Below, piece after piece: positions 23,164 to 32,062 of a stretch of 64,000 nt of DNA. A model generated the notes under the pieces. The model saw only the letters and a list, made by a program, of their open reading frames with translations. It was not told the origin of the DNA and ran no database searches. The first letter of the stretch is position 1. Every line of letters begins with the position of its first letter. The translations under genes and the position numbers were made by a program. The stretch comes from an uncultured Trueperaceae bacterium. GTDB lineage: Bacteria > Deinococcota > Deinococci > Deinococcales > Trueperaceae. The DNA lies in contig CALCHY010000339.1 of the NCBI GenBank assembly GCA_937907415.1, forward strand, positions 1 to 64,000, read 5' to 3'.

Positions 23164-24598
23164 GGGCCTTGACGTACGACGTCACCGGGGTGGTGAAGAA
23201 CTCCTTGGCGTAGGTGCCCTGTTCGCGCGCGCCGTAGCTCGAGTTCTTGACGCCTCCGAACGGCGCCTGGAACTCCTGCCCGGCGGTGGCGAGGTTGACC
23301 ATGGTCATGCCTGCTTGCGCGTGCCGCTTGAAGTGCTCGGCGTGCTTCAGGGACCTCGTCATGATGGCCGCCGCCAGCCCGAACTCGCTGTCGTTGGCGG
23401 TGGCGAGGGCCTCGTCGTAGTCGGCGACGCGGATGACGGCGGCGATCGGCCCGAAGATCTCCTCGCGGTTGAGGCGCATGGCCGCGGTGGATTCGACGAA
23501 CAGGGCAGGGGTGAGGTAGTGCCCGCGCGTCGAACGCTCGACGAGCTCGCCAGCCACGAGTTGTGTTGCACCCTCGCGCGTTCCGAGGTCTAGGTAGTCG
23601 AGGTTCTGACGCAACTGCGTCGCGTCCACGACCGGCCCGATGTCGCTCGTCGGGTTGAGGGCGTGGCCGACGCGTAATGCCCGCGTTCGTTGCGCTAGGC
23701 GCTCCACGAAGCGGTCGTGGACGCCGGCCGTGACGATGATGCGGCTAGACGCCGTGCAGCGCTGCCCCGTTGAGACGAAGGCTCCGTTCACCACGTGCTC
23801 GGCGGCGAGGTCGAGGTCGGCGTCATCTAGCACCACGACGGGGTTCTTGCCGCCAAGCTCGAGCTGGACGCGGGCGAGGCGCGCGGCTCCCGCTGCCGCC
23901 ACCCGCCTTCCGACCCCCAGCGAACCCGTGAAGCTGACGGCGTTCACGTCGAGGTGGGTGATGATGGCCTCGCCGACTTCGCTACCGCGGCCCATGACCA
24001 GGTTGAAGACCCCGGCTGGCACACCCGCGCGGTCGAGGATGGCGGCAAGCTCCCAAGCGCTGCCCGGCACGAGCTCGGCTGGCTTGAAGACGACGGCGTT
24101 GCCGTAAGCCAGAGCCGGGGCTATCTTCCATGCCGGGATGGCGATCGGGAAGTTCCAAGGCGTTATCACGCCTACGACCCCGACTGGTTGGCGACGCACC
24201 TCGATGCTCACGCCTTGGCGGGCGCTCGGCAAGAGCTCGCCGACTGCGCGGTAGGCCTCGCTGGCGTAGAAGCGGAAGATGTCTGCCGCCCGCGCCACCT
24301 CGCCGATGCCTTCAGCCCGCGTCTTGCCCTCCTCGCGCGACAAGAGCTCGCCTAGTTCCTCGCGCCTGGCGCTCAACTCGTCGGCCGCCGCCTGCAAGAC
24401 GCTCGCGCGGACGGACGCGGAGGCACTGGCCCAAGCCGGCAGTGCGGCGCGCGCGGCCTCGACGGCGGCGCTCACGTCCGCGGCGCTGCCCTGAGCGTAG
24501 ACGCCAACGGGCGAGTCGAGGTCGGACGGGTTCTCGTTGACGCGGGTGGCGGCGGCTGCCTGCCACTCGCCAGCCACGTAGTTCCTGTGAACGGTCAT
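23153..24598 (-). CDS. NAD(P)-dependent aldehyde dehydrogenase
   Basis: 481 aa, standard [25 protein letters not shown] and the Rossmann [13 protein letters not shown] are followed by the catalytic Glu in LELGGKNP and the nucleophile Cys in GQRCTASSR, then [10 protein letters not shown]. The overall pattern resembles ketoglutarate semialdehyde / succinate semialdehyde dehydrogenases ([14 protein letters not shown] near the end). ATG 24598 has CGGAGGC upstream. The downstream end overlaps the GldA-like gene, and the GntR gene lies 35 bp upstream on the same strand, so it is probably regulated by it. The exact aldehyde is unknown. Confidence 0.93.
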   Translation of the reverse strand: MTVHRNYVAGEWQAAAATRVNENPSDLDSPVGVYAQGSAADVSAAVEAARAALPAWASASASVRASVLQAAADELSARREELGELLSREEGKTRAEGIGEVARAADIFRFYASEAYRAVGELLPSARQGVSIEVRRQPVGVVGVITPWNFPIAIPAWKIAPALAYGNAVVFKPAELVPGSAWELAAILDRAGVPAGVFNLVMGRGSEVGEAIITHLDVNAVSFTGSLGVGRRVAAAGAARLARVQLELGGKNPVVVLDDADLDLAAEHVVNGAFVSTGQRCTASSRIIVTAGVHDRFVERLAQRTRALRVGHALNPTSDIGPVVDATQLRQNLDYLDLGTREGATQLVAGELVERSTRGHYLTPALFVESTAAMRLNREEIFGPIAAVIRVADYDEALATANDSEFGLAAAIMTRSLKHAEHFKRHAQAGMTMVNLATAGQEFQAPFGGVKNSSYGAREQGTYAKEFFTTPVTSYVKALNG

Positions 24599-24633
24599 AG
24601 CGCCTCCGGGGTAAGGCTAGGGACTGGTCGTCA

Positions 24634-25677
24634 TCAGGCGTCTAGGAAGACGTCAGGCACGTTATTCGCGCGGGACGCCTGGCCCGTCACGTCGAGAAGG
24701 CGGCGCAGGCGGTGCCGGGCCTCGGCACTGAGGCTGAAGGCGAGCAGCAGCCGCTTGCCCTGTGGGATCCCCACCGCATCTAGTTGCGGGCCGGCGCTGA
24801 AAGTGTGGATGTAGAGGTCTGACTTGACCGCAAGGATGTCGGCTGGCGCGGAGAGCTCCGTGAACACGGGCAGCTGCCTGAGGTCGAGTGGGGTGAACTG
24901 TGCGAGGAGGTTCAGTGCGACGTTGACGCCCTGCGCCTCCGCGACGAGGCTGTAGCTGCCGCTGCGATCGAGCGCCGCGAGCCTATTGATGGTCTCTGGC
25001 AGGAGTTGCGCGGTGATGCCAACGACCTCTGAAGAGATGCCGAGCTCGATGAGCTGCCCGGCGACGGTCGGTGCGTAAGACACGAAAGTGAAAGTGAAGT
25101 ACGCGGTCTGGTAGGCCGTTAGCAAGCTGGCGTCACCGGCGGCCAACTGTTCCAAGGTGCCGAGGTACGGCACGGCCTGTGCGTCGGTTGGCAACTCGGC
25201 GGCGATGAGCTTCGCGTACTTCTCGGCGGAGCGCAAGGTGGGCATGAGTACGACGAGCGGCATGCGCCGCGGCCGCTGGGCGCGCGTTACCAGGTACTGC
25301 TTGACGGCGCTGGCTTCGAACCCTAGGGCGTCCGCGCGGTCGAGGAGTGCGTCGATCGCCTCGCCGAGTGCGCGTTGCCGGTGATCGAAGTGCACCGAAT
25401 CGTCGGCGGCGTGCGCCACGAACGTGCCGCGGCCCCGCCTGCTCTCGATCAGGCCCTCGAGCTGGAGGGTGCGGTAGGACAATGCCACGGTGCCCGCGTT
25501 CACCCCGAGCTGGTGCGCCAGTTCGCGCACTGACGGCAGGCGGTCATCCGCCGCTATGCCGCGGCTCGTTATCAGGTGCCTGACCTGGTGGACGATCTGC
25601 AGGTAGATCGGCACGAAGCCGTCCTCCACGAGGTGGAGCGGTAAGTGGACAGCGGTGCTGTGCTCTTCCTCCATCAT
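24634..25677 (-). CDS. GntR family regulator with a large C-terminal sensor domain
   Basis: 347 aa. Residues about 20-90 form the GntR winged helix (VPIYLQIVHQVRHLITSRGIAADDRLPSVRELAHQLGVNAGTVALSYRTLQLEGLIESRRGRGTFVA), closest to the YtrA/HutC type. The remaining 240 residues look like an alpha/beta periplasmic-binding-like domain (MPLVVLMPTLRSAEKYAKLIAAEL, TAYFTFTFVSYAPTVAGQLIELG), not the usual UTRA or FCD domain. It lies directly upstream of the aldehyde dehydrogenase, same strand. An imperfect GTAGTGTATTAC at 25729-25740 lies in its own promoter region and may be its operator. The ligand is unknown. Confidence 0.85.
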   Translation of the reverse strand: MMEEEHSTAVHLPLHLVEDGFVPIYLQIVHQVRHLITSRGIAADDRLPSVRELAHQLGVNAGTVALSYRTLQLEGLIESRRGRGTFVAHAADDSVHFDHRQRALGEAIDALLDRADALGFEASAVKQYLVTRAQRPRRMPLVVLMPTLRSAEKYAKLIAAELPTDAQAVPYLGTLEQLAAGDASLLTAYQTAYFTFTFVSYAPTVAGQLIELGISSEVVGITAQLLPETINRLAALDRSGSYSLVAEAQGVNVALNLLAQFTPLDLRQLPVFTELSAPADILAVKSDLYIHTFSAGPQLDAVGIPQGKRLLLAFSLSAEARHRLRRLLDVTGQASRANNVPDVFLDA

Positions 25678-25861
25678 GCGTTGGCCCTAGCTGCTGCGCC
25701 AGGAATGGTGCTCATCTCGCCCCCTGAAGTAGTGTATTACTCGACCGGTACGCCTAAGGATACGGCACGAGCGGTTCGCGGTCAACGACCGAACTGCCTC
25801 AGCCGCGCAATGGCATCCAACACTCTCGCTGGCGTCTCGTTAAGAGTATGGTCCCCGGATA

Positions 25862-26365
25862 ATGCGCCCAATGTCGATCCGCCGAATAGCCTTACTGTTG
25901 GTCGCTCCGCTCGGCCTCGCCATCACCGCATGCGCGCCGCGGAGCGCTACGCAGCCGCCGGCATACTCGGCCACAGCGATGCGCCTCCTCGAACTCGTGA
26001 ACAGCCAGCGCGCCAGCGGCGCCGTGTGCGGCACCAACAGCATGGCGCCCGTGCCGCGCTTGCAGCTCGAGCCCAGACTCGTGCGCGCCGCGCAAGGGCA
26101 CAGCGCCGACCAGGCGGCCCACGGCACCATGGGCCACGTCGGCAGCGACGGCTCGACGGTAGGCACGCGCGTGACCGCGGCCGGATACACGTGGCAGTTG
26201 GTGGCCGAGAACGTCGCCTGGAACTACGGCTCGCCCGAGACGGTGATGGTCGGCTGGATGGACAGTCCGCCGCACTGCATGGCCATCATGCACCCAGGGG
26301 TCAGCGAGTTCGGCGCGGCCGAAGTCGACCTCTACTGGACGCAGGTGTTCGCCGACCCCCGCTGA
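25862..26365 (+). CDS. CAP/SCP-domain lipoprotein
   Basis: 167 aa. A lipoprotein signal peptide ends in LAITAC (lipobox), so the mature protein is anchored by Cys. The rest is a CAP (CRISP/PR-1/Tpx) domain: RLLELVNSQRASG, LEPRLVRAAQGHSADQAA, AENVAWNYGSPETVMVGWMDSPPHC and a final strand. The two His and Glu of the CAP cavity (HSADQ, AENVAW) are present, and the two remaining cysteines could form a disulfide. The bacterial role is not established. ATG 25862 has TATGGT 9 nt upstream. Divergent from gntR and convergent with the ABC permease. Confidence 0.87.
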   Translation: MRPMSIRRIALLLVAPLGLAITACAPRSATQPPAYSATAMRLLELVNSQRASGAVCGTNSMAPVPRLQLEPRLVRAAQGHSADQAAHGTMGHVGSDGSTVGTRVTAAGYTWQLVAENVAWNYGSPETVMVGWMDSPPHCMAIMHPGVSEFGAAEVDLYWTQVFADPR

Positions 26366-26373
26366 GGCGCGGC

Positions 26374-27321
26374 TCAGGCGGTCTCGCGTTGCCGTCCGTA
26401 GACCGCAAGCAACGCCACGAGGATCAACCCGAAGACGATGAGCTGGTATGCCTCACCCATGCGCATGGCGCGCAGCAGGCTCTCAGCCATGGTGAGAACC
26501 AGCGCGCCGGCCATGGTGCCGTAGTAAGAACCGCGCCCACCCGCGAGCACGGTGCCGCCCACCACCACGGCCGCGATGGAGGGGAAGAGGTACGAATCCC
26601 CGAGGCTGAGGAACACCCGCTGGGTGAAGCCGAGCAGGAGCACGCCACCTAGTGCGGCGAGGAGGCCGCTAAGGGTGTAGGTGAGTACTACCGTGGCTGG
26701 CACGTTCACACCAGATAGATGAGCCGTGCGCCGGTTCACGCCGACGGCGAAGAGCCGCTTCCCGTAAGTGGTGCGCTCGAGCACGAACCACATGGCGAGC
26801 GCGAACAGCAGCCAGATGAACAAGATGCCAGGCACGCCGAACAGGCGCCCCGTCACGACGCGCGCCAACAGCGGCGGTACTCCGCCTGGGATGTTGCCTT
26901 GGGTGACGGCCAGGATGGTGCCCTTCACCACCCCGGCCATCCCTAGGGTCATGACAAGTGGCGGTATCGAGAGCCCAACGATGCCGAGTCCGTTCACTAG
27001 ACCGATGACGGCGCCTACGGCCAGCGCAACGACCACGCCGAGCAGTAGCCGCTCGCTCGCTCCGCCGCTGACCATGAAGGTGAGGATCGCCCCAAGCGTT
27101 ACGACGTTGGCGACGGACAAGTCGATGCCCTCACCACCCGCGATGATGACGAGCGTCTGGCCGGCCGCGATGATGCCGAGGAACGCGGCCAGGCGCACGA
27201 TGTTCACGGCCTGATCGAGATTGAAGAAGCCGGGCTGCACGGCGCCCGCAACGAAGAAGAGCACGACGGACAGGGCCAACGCCACCACGGGTGGCGGAAC
27301 CCTGGTGAGCCACTCCCTCAT
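26374..27321 (-). CDS. Ribose-type ABC transporter permease (second)
   Basis: 315 aa, 8-10 membrane helices, BPD_transp_2 family (RbsC-like). The signature IIAAGQTLVIIAGGEGIDLSVANVVTLGA is complete, as is the GVNVPATVVLTYTLSGLLAALGGVLLLG region and AAVVVGGTVLAGGRGSYYGTMAGAL. The start is ATG 27321, overlapping the first permease stop (ATGA). An upstream extension of 28 codons is shadow. It pairs with the next gene as a heterodimeric channel for a sugar-like solute. Confidence 0.92.
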   Translation of the reverse strand: MREWLTRVPPPVVALALSVVLFFVAGAVQPGFFNLDQAVNIVRLAAFLGIIAAGQTLVIIAGGEGIDLSVANVVTLGAILTFMVSGGASERLLLGVVVALAVGAVIGLVNGLGIVGLSIPPLVMTLGMAGVVKGTILAVTQGNIPGGVPPLLARVVTGRLFGVPGILFIWLLFALAMWFVLERTTYGKRLFAVGVNRRTAHLSGVNVPATVVLTYTLSGLLAALGGVLLLGFTQRVFLSLGDSYLFPSIAAVVVGGTVLAGGRGSYYGTMAGALVLTMAESLLRAMRMGEAYQLIVFGLILVALLAVYGRQRETA

Positions 27322-28289
27322 GCGCGGCCCCGTATGCGGCGCAGTGCGCCCGGAGCGGCGAGCGCAGCGAGGATGATGGTCGCGTCGATTAGGGTCTGGT
27401 ACCAAGTGGGTACGTTGGCGAACGTTATGAGGTTGCGGATGATCGTCAATATGGCTACGCCGATAACGGCGCCTGTGATCCCTCCTGCCCCGCCGGCCAG
27501 TCTGGTGCCGCCTAGAACCACGGCGACGATGGAAGATAACGTCATTGCGTCACCTAGGCGTGCGTTGCCCGACCCAGTCGAGAGCGTCAGCATGGCCGCC
27601 GAGAACGCCGCGAACACGCCCATGACCACGTAACTGGAGAAGCGCGTCCAGGCCACCGCGACGCCACTCGCCCTCGCGGCCGCAGCGTCGCCGCCGACCC
27701 CGTACAGGTGTTGGGCGAAGCGGGTTCGCCGCAGCGCCCACCAGGTAACGATGAGGACGACGATTCCCAGCGCCGCCGCAGGAACGCCCAGAGGTGCGGA
27801 GCGGTAGAAGGTAGTCAGCGCGCGTGGCAGCGCGCCGCCAGGGCGCGGCAGGATGGCTAAGGCGATGCCAGAGAAGAGGAACGAGGTTGCGTAGGTCGTG
27901 ACGATGGGCTGTAGCCGCAAGTAAGCGACGCACAGCCCGTTCAACGCGCCAGCGGCCGCACCGGCCGCGACGCCGATGGCGAGGCCCAACAAGACCGCAC
28001 TCCAGCCCGAGTCGGCCTTCACGAACGTTACCAACAGGACGTTGACGAGGGAAACTACGGCGCCGACGGAGAGGTCGATGCCGCCCGAGATGATCACGAT
28101 GGCCTGCCCGGCCGCGAGCACCATGAGCGGCAGCATCACGCGGAAGTTGCCGTTCAGCACCCGCGGTTGGAACAGGTTCGGTTGCAGCAGGTAGTTGAGC
28201 AACACCGCCACCCCCAAGATCAGGAGCGGCACGAGGAAAGTGAGGTTGCGAAAACGCTCCCCGCGTGCGGGCCTGGCTTCAGCTAGCAT
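27318..28289 (-). CDS. Ribose-type ABC transporter permease (first)
   Basis: 323 aa, RbsC-like, with LAAGQAIVIISGGIDLSVGAVVSLVN, the canonical family signature, and IVAVVLGGTRLAGGAGGITGAVIGV near the end. It follows the ATPase gene by 12 bp and overlaps the second permease by 4 bp. Two different permeases imply a heterodimer, as in several inositol, galactofuranose and autoinducer-2 importers, and not a homodimer as in RbsC. Confidence 0.93.
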   Translation of the reverse strand: MLAEARPARGERFRNLTFLVPLLILGVAVLLNYLLQPNLFQPRVLNGNFRVMLPLMVLAAGQAIVIISGGIDLSVGAVVSLVNVLLVTFVKADSGWSAVLLGLAIGVAAGAAAGALNGLCVAYLRLQPIVTTYATSFLFSGIALAILPRPGGALPRALTTFYRSAPLGVPAAALGIVVLIVTWWALRRTRFAQHLYGVGGDAAAARASGVAVAWTRFSSYVVMGVFAAFSAAMLTLSTGSGNARLGDAMTLSSIVAVVLGGTRLAGGAGGITGAVIGVAILTIIRNLITFANVPTWYQTLIDATIILAALAAPGALRRIRGRA

Positions 28290-28301
28290 GCCTACTCCGG
28301 T

Positions 28302-29834
28302 TCATCTGGCCCCCAACGATGCGGCCACGAGGTGGTTGCGGTCAAGGGTCGCGCCGCTAAGCTCGGCGGTTACCTTCCCGTCTTGCAGTACGAGCACTCG
28401 TTGGCAAAGCCCGAGCAGCTCCGCGTCGTCGGATGAGGTGAACAGCACCGTCGTGCCGTCAGCCTGCAGTTGCGCTAGTAGGCTGTAGAACTCCTCTTTG
28501 GCCTCTACGTCGATGCCCTTCGTCGGGTCGTTGAGGAGAAGTAGCCGCGGTCGCCGCAGAAGCCACTTGCCGATGACGATCTTCTGCGCGTTCCCGCCTG
28601 ACAGGGTGGCCACGTTGGCGTCCAGCCCCGAGTAGCGCACGTTGAGCTCGGTGGCCACCCCTGCCGCGTCGTGGCGAGCAGCGCGCATGCGGAGCGGCGT
28701 ACCGTACCGCCTCCAGCTGGGGAGTAGCAGGTTCTCGAGGATGGGCCTAACGGGTAGCAGGCCCTCGCGGTTCCTGTCGCCCGGAACGTACGCAACGCCA
28801 GCGCGCAACGCTTGCCGTGGGTTCCTCAGGTCGACCTGCTCGCCGCCCAGGCTCATGCTGCCGCGGTGCGGCAGGGCACCGAACAGCGCCAGCAGTAGCC
28901 GCTCCTGACCTTGACCCTGCAGGCCGCCAAGCCCGACGAGCTCACCTGGTGCGACGTCAAGGTCGAGTGGAGCGAGTGGGCCGCTAGCGAAGCCGCGCAG
29001 GCTGAGGGCCTGGCCTGCCGCCCCATGCTCCGCCGCGGCGGGAGTCTGGGGGCGAGCCTCGTCGAGGAAGAGCGCCCCCACCTCGCCGCCGCCCGTCATG
29101 AGTTCCACGAGCTTCTGCTCCGCCGCACGGCGCTCAACCGTGCCGCGCAGCTGTAGTTGCCCTACCGTCGCGCCGTCGCGCAGTACGACGGCGCGGTCGG
29201 CGACGCGGAAGATCTCGTCCATGCGGTGAGAGATGAAGACGAGGCCCATACCTCGGTCGCGCCAGGTCCCGACGAGCTGGAAGAGGCGGTCGACCTGGCG
29301 GCCGCCTAGCGAGGCGGTTGCTTCGTCTAGGATCAGGACCCGAGGCTTGCGGGAGAGCGCCTTGACGATCTCGACGAGCTGCCGTTCGCTTGGAGGTAGG
29401 CGCTGGACGACCGTCAATGGCGTGACCGGCACGGTGAACACGCCTTCGAACAGCGCCAGGAGTTCGGCCGTCACGCGCGTGAGATGGCGGTGGTCAACGC
29501 CGCCAAGACGGGTGGGTTCGTTACCGAGGAAGACGTTCTCTGCGACCGTGAGGTCGGGTACGAGAGATAGTTCTTGATATACCGCCGCGACGCCGAGGCG
29601 CCGCGCGCGCGTTGGGGAAGATACGTGCGTGACCACGCCCTCGATCGCTAGGGTGCCAGCGTCCGGCTTGGTGATGCCCGTTATGACCCTGCCGAGGGTG
29701 CTCTTGCCGCTGCCGTTGGCGCCGAGTAACGCGACGACCTCGCCAGCGTGTACCTCGATCGCGCCGTCAACGAGGGCGCGCACTGCGCCATAGCGCTTCG
29801 CCACGCCCGTGGCGCTCAGCAGCGGCGGGCTCAT
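28302..29834 (-). CDS. Sugar ABC transporter ATPase, two nucleotide-binding domains (RbsA-like)
   Basis: 510 aa from ATG 29834 (MSPPLLSATGVAKRYG), which fits the family's N-terminus. ATG 29882 is an alternative just after the hairpin. NBD1 has Walker A GANGSGKST, the signature LPPSERQLVEIVKALS and Walker B ILILDEATASL. NBD2 has the degenerate Walker A region LGGLQGQGQERLLLALFG, the signature LSGGNAQKIVIGKWL and LLLLNDPTKGIDV, the usual RbsA asymmetry. It energises the two permeases downstream and is separated from the binding protein by a strong hairpin. Confidence 0.92.
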   Translation of the reverse strand: MSPPLLSATGVAKRYGAVRALVDGAIEVHAGEVVALLGANGSGKSTLGRVITGITKPDAGTLAIEGVVTHVSSPTRARRLGVAAVYQELSLVPDLTVAENVFLGNEPTRLGGVDHRHLTRVTAELLALFEGVFTVPVTPLTVVQRLPPSERQLVEIVKALSRKPRVLILDEATASLGGRQVDRLFQLVGTWRDRGMGLVFISHRMDEIFRVADRAVVLRDGATVGQLQLRGTVERRAAEQKLVELMTGGGEVGALFLDEARPQTPAAAEHGAAGQALSLRGFASGPLAPLDLDVAPGELVGLGGLQGQGQERLLLALFGALPHRGSMSLGGEQVDLRNPRQALRAGVAYVPGDRNREGLLPVRPILENLLLPSWRRYGTPLRMRAARHDAAGVATELNVRYSGLDANVATLSGGNAQKIVIGKWLLRRPRLLLLNDPTKGIDVEAKEEFYSLLAQLQADGTTVLFTSSDDAELLGLCQRVLVLQDGKVTAELSGATLDRNHLVAASLGAR

Positions 29835-29892
29835 GAGCGGGGTTGGGGCTGGGGTCTCGTGTCTGATGGGTGCTTCTGGCATACGTATGGCA

Positions 29893-29916
29893 GGGGGCGG
29901 CCTTGAAGCCGCCCCC
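29893..29916 (-). terminator. Intercistronic hairpin between binding protein and ATPase
   Basis: GGGGGCGGC and GCCGCCCCC form a perfect 9-bp GC stem with a 6-nt loop, starting 19 nt after the binding-protein stop. There is no U-tract, so partial termination or 3'-end protection of the binding-protein mRNA is likelier than full termination. Confidence 0.75.
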
Positions 29917-29934
29917 ACTCTCACGTCGCGCCGT

Positions 29935-30966
29935 TCAGTTCATGAACGCCGCGGCGTCCTCCTGCGTGATGATGCCGTCCATGGCGTAGCTGTCTGGCTT
30001 GGCCGCATACTCGACCAAGGCTGCTGCCAGGTCGTCCTGAGTGATGACGAATGGAATGGGTACGTAGAGCGTGTTGCCGAACGTGCCGCTTAGTTGCGAC
30101 TCGTCGACGGTGCGGCCCTGGAGGAGTTCCAGCGCAACGCGCATGCCGCTCGATGCGATGCCTGGGGGGTTCACTACCGCGACGGAGGAGAAGCCAGGGT
30201 GTTCTTTGCTCGTCTCATCCCATAGGCGCAGGTAGCCGGCGTACGCCTCGCCGGTCATGACCGGGAACGGCGATGGGTTAGCGGCCCGCACGGCCGTCAA
30301 GATGCCCTGCGCCATGCCGTCTTGCGTGAGGATGCCGTTGATGCCCGGCAGTGAAGCGAGCATGTCTGACGCAACCCGCTGGCCGGTCGCTTGATCCCAC
30401 AAGCCTGACTCGCGGCCGACGACCTTGATGTCGGGGTAACCGGCCAGCACGTCCATCACGCCAGCCATGCGGTCCTCGTTCGCTGGGTGACCGACGAAGC
30501 CCTCGATGATCACGATGTTGCCCTTGCCACCTAGCGTTTCGGCCAGCCAGCGGGCGTTCGTTGCGCCCCACTCCTTCTGGTCGATGACGACGTTGTAAAC
30601 GCCTTCGGCGCTGACTTCCTGGTCGATGGCGATGACCACGACGCCTTCATTGACCGCTTCCTCCAACGCGAGGTTGAGGGCCTGCTGGTCGTTGGGGTTG
30701 ATGATTATCGCGTCAACGCCTTTGTTCAGTAGGTTCTGGATCTGCTGAATCTGGCCCTGGACGTCGACATCGGCGTTCTCGAAGACGAGCGTCACTTCGA
30801 TGCCGAGTTCGGCCTTGATGGCGGCGGCGGTGCTCTCGAGGTCCTGGACCATGAGGGTGCGCCACTCCGAAGCCACGAAGCCGTTGGAGATGCCGATGGT
30901 ATACGACTGAGCTGCGGCCGCGCCGATCAGGGCGACGGCGACTAGGGCGGCGAGTCTGCGTTTCAT
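29935..30966 (-). CDS. Sugar ABC transporter substrate-binding protein (RbsB-like)
   Basis: 343 aa, with signal peptide MKRRLAALVAVALIGAAAAQ and mature periplasmic protein. It is a type I periplasmic-binding fold: YTIGISNGFVASEWRTLMVQDLE, VDAIIINPNDQQALNLALEEAVNEGVVVIAIDQ, GNIVIIEGFVGHPANEDRMAG and the INGILTQDGMAQGILTAV segment are typical of RbsB relatives. GAGGAGG precedes ATG 30966. First gene of the ABC operon. The sugar isomerase 99 bp upstream on the same strand suggests the imported solute is a sugar or polyol. The substrate cannot be read from sequence alone. Confidence 0.93.
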   Translation of the reverse strand: MKRRLAALVAVALIGAAAAQSYTIGISNGFVASEWRTLMVQDLESTAAAIKAELGIEVTLVFENADVDVQGQIQQIQNLLNKGVDAIIINPNDQQALNLALEEAVNEGVVVIAIDQEVSAEGVYNVVIDQKEWGATNARWLAETLGGKGNIVIIEGFVGHPANEDRMAGVMDVLAGYPDIKVVGRESGLWDQATGQRVASDMLASLPGINGILTQDGMAQGILTAVRAANPSPFPVMTGEAYAGYLRLWDETSKEHPGFSSVAVVNPPGIASSGMRVALELLQGRTVDESQLSGTFGNTLYVPIPFVITQDDLAAALVEYAAKPDSYAMDGIITQEDAAAFMN

Positions 30967-31065
30967 GTTGGTTCCTCCTCGAGACGAGACGATTCTAGAC
31001 GATCATAGGCCGCGGCCGTTCGGCGGCGGCAGGGACTAATAGACCACCTGGAGCCGAACAGGCCG

Positions 31066-31983
31066 TCACCCGAAATCCATCACCGTCCGCAAGTACCTGC
31101 CGGCTGCACGCAGCGCTTCCTTGCGCCCCTCCAGGCTGTCCTCGAACGCCCGGTCCTCTACCTCGATGACTACCGGCCCGTCCCAACCGAGCGCTTTGAG
31201 GGTGCGGAAGAACTGCGGCCAGTCGATGTCACCTAATCCAGGGATCTTGGGCACGTGCCAGCCGAGTCCTAGGTTCCCACGCCTGTAGAGGAGGTCGTGG
31301 TCGATGCGCTCGTCCTTGAGGTGAACGTGCACTAGCTTGTGCGCGAAGTCGCGCAGTGCGCGGTCGATGTCGATGCCTTGCCACACGAGGTGTGACGGGT
31401 CGAAGTTGAGGCCAAGGTTGGGGCTCGGCAGGCGCCTGAAGAGCTCGTCCCACACCTCAGGTGAGATCGCGAGGTTCTTGCCGCCCGGCCACTCGTCGAG
31501 GCTGAAGAGCATGGGGCAGTTCTCTATGCCGATCCGCACTCCGGCCGCCTCTGCCCGCGCTACCAACGGCCGCCAAGTCGTCTCGACGTTGTCCCACTGC
31601 GCTGCGATCGGCAGGCGTTGGTCCCGGCCGACGAAGGTGTTGACGACGCCGACCCCAAGCAGCTTGGCGGCATCAATGACGCGACCCAAGTGCGCGACGT
31701 AGGTGTTGCGTTCGACCTCGTCAGGCGCGAGGGGGTTGGGGTAGTAGCCGAGCCCACTGATGCCGACACCGTAGCGCTGGCACAGCTCGTTCGCGCGCCT
31801 AGCCTCGTCTGGACCGAAGGCAGCGACGTCGATGTGCGTCACGCCCGCGTAGCGACGCTGATCGCTCGCGTCCGTCGGCCAACACATGACCTCGAGCCAA
31901 CTGAAACCCTCTTGCGAGGCGAACCGCAGGACTTCCTCAAGAGATAGGTCGGGGAGGATGGCGGTGGCGAAACCGAGCTGCAT
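31066..31983 (-). CDS. Sugar phosphate isomerase/epimerase
   Basis: 305 aa, xylose-isomerase-like TIM barrel. The start is ATG 31983 (MQLGFATAILPDLSLEEVLRFASQEGFSWLEVMCWP), with AAGGAG upstream. Metal-site strands are visible: GIGISGLGYYPNPLAP, VRIGIENCPM (Glu), LNFDPSHLVWQGID (Asp, His), VHVHLKDERID and VVIEVEDRAFED (Glu). It is longer and distinct from the paralogue at 1809-2693. It probably acts on the solute taken up by the following ABC importer. Confidence 0.9.
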   Translation of the reverse strand: MQLGFATAILPDLSLEEVLRFASQEGFSWLEVMCWPTDASDQRRYAGVTHIDVAAFGPDEARRANELCQRYGVGISGLGYYPNPLAPDEVERNTYVAHLGRVIDAAKLLGVGVVNTFVGRDQRLPIAAQWDNVETTWRPLVARAEAAGVRIGIENCPMLFSLDEWPGGKNLAISPEVWDELFRRLPSPNLGLNFDPSHLVWQGIDIDRALRDFAHKLVHVHLKDERIDHDLLYRRGNLGLGWHVPKIPGLGDIDWPQFFRTLKALGWDGPVVIEVEDRAFEDSLEGRKEALRAAGRYLRTVMDFG

Positions 31984-32062
31984 GGTCGGGCTCCTTCCGA
32001 GGCACGTGATATAGCTACTCCTCCAGCTTGGCATACCCGGCCAAGGGGGCAGCGCCGTTCGG

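Noticed and set aside
25729..25740. GTAGTGTATTAC as a firm GntR operator
   Set aside because: The arms match only partly. Kept as a note in the gene entry and not called as a site.
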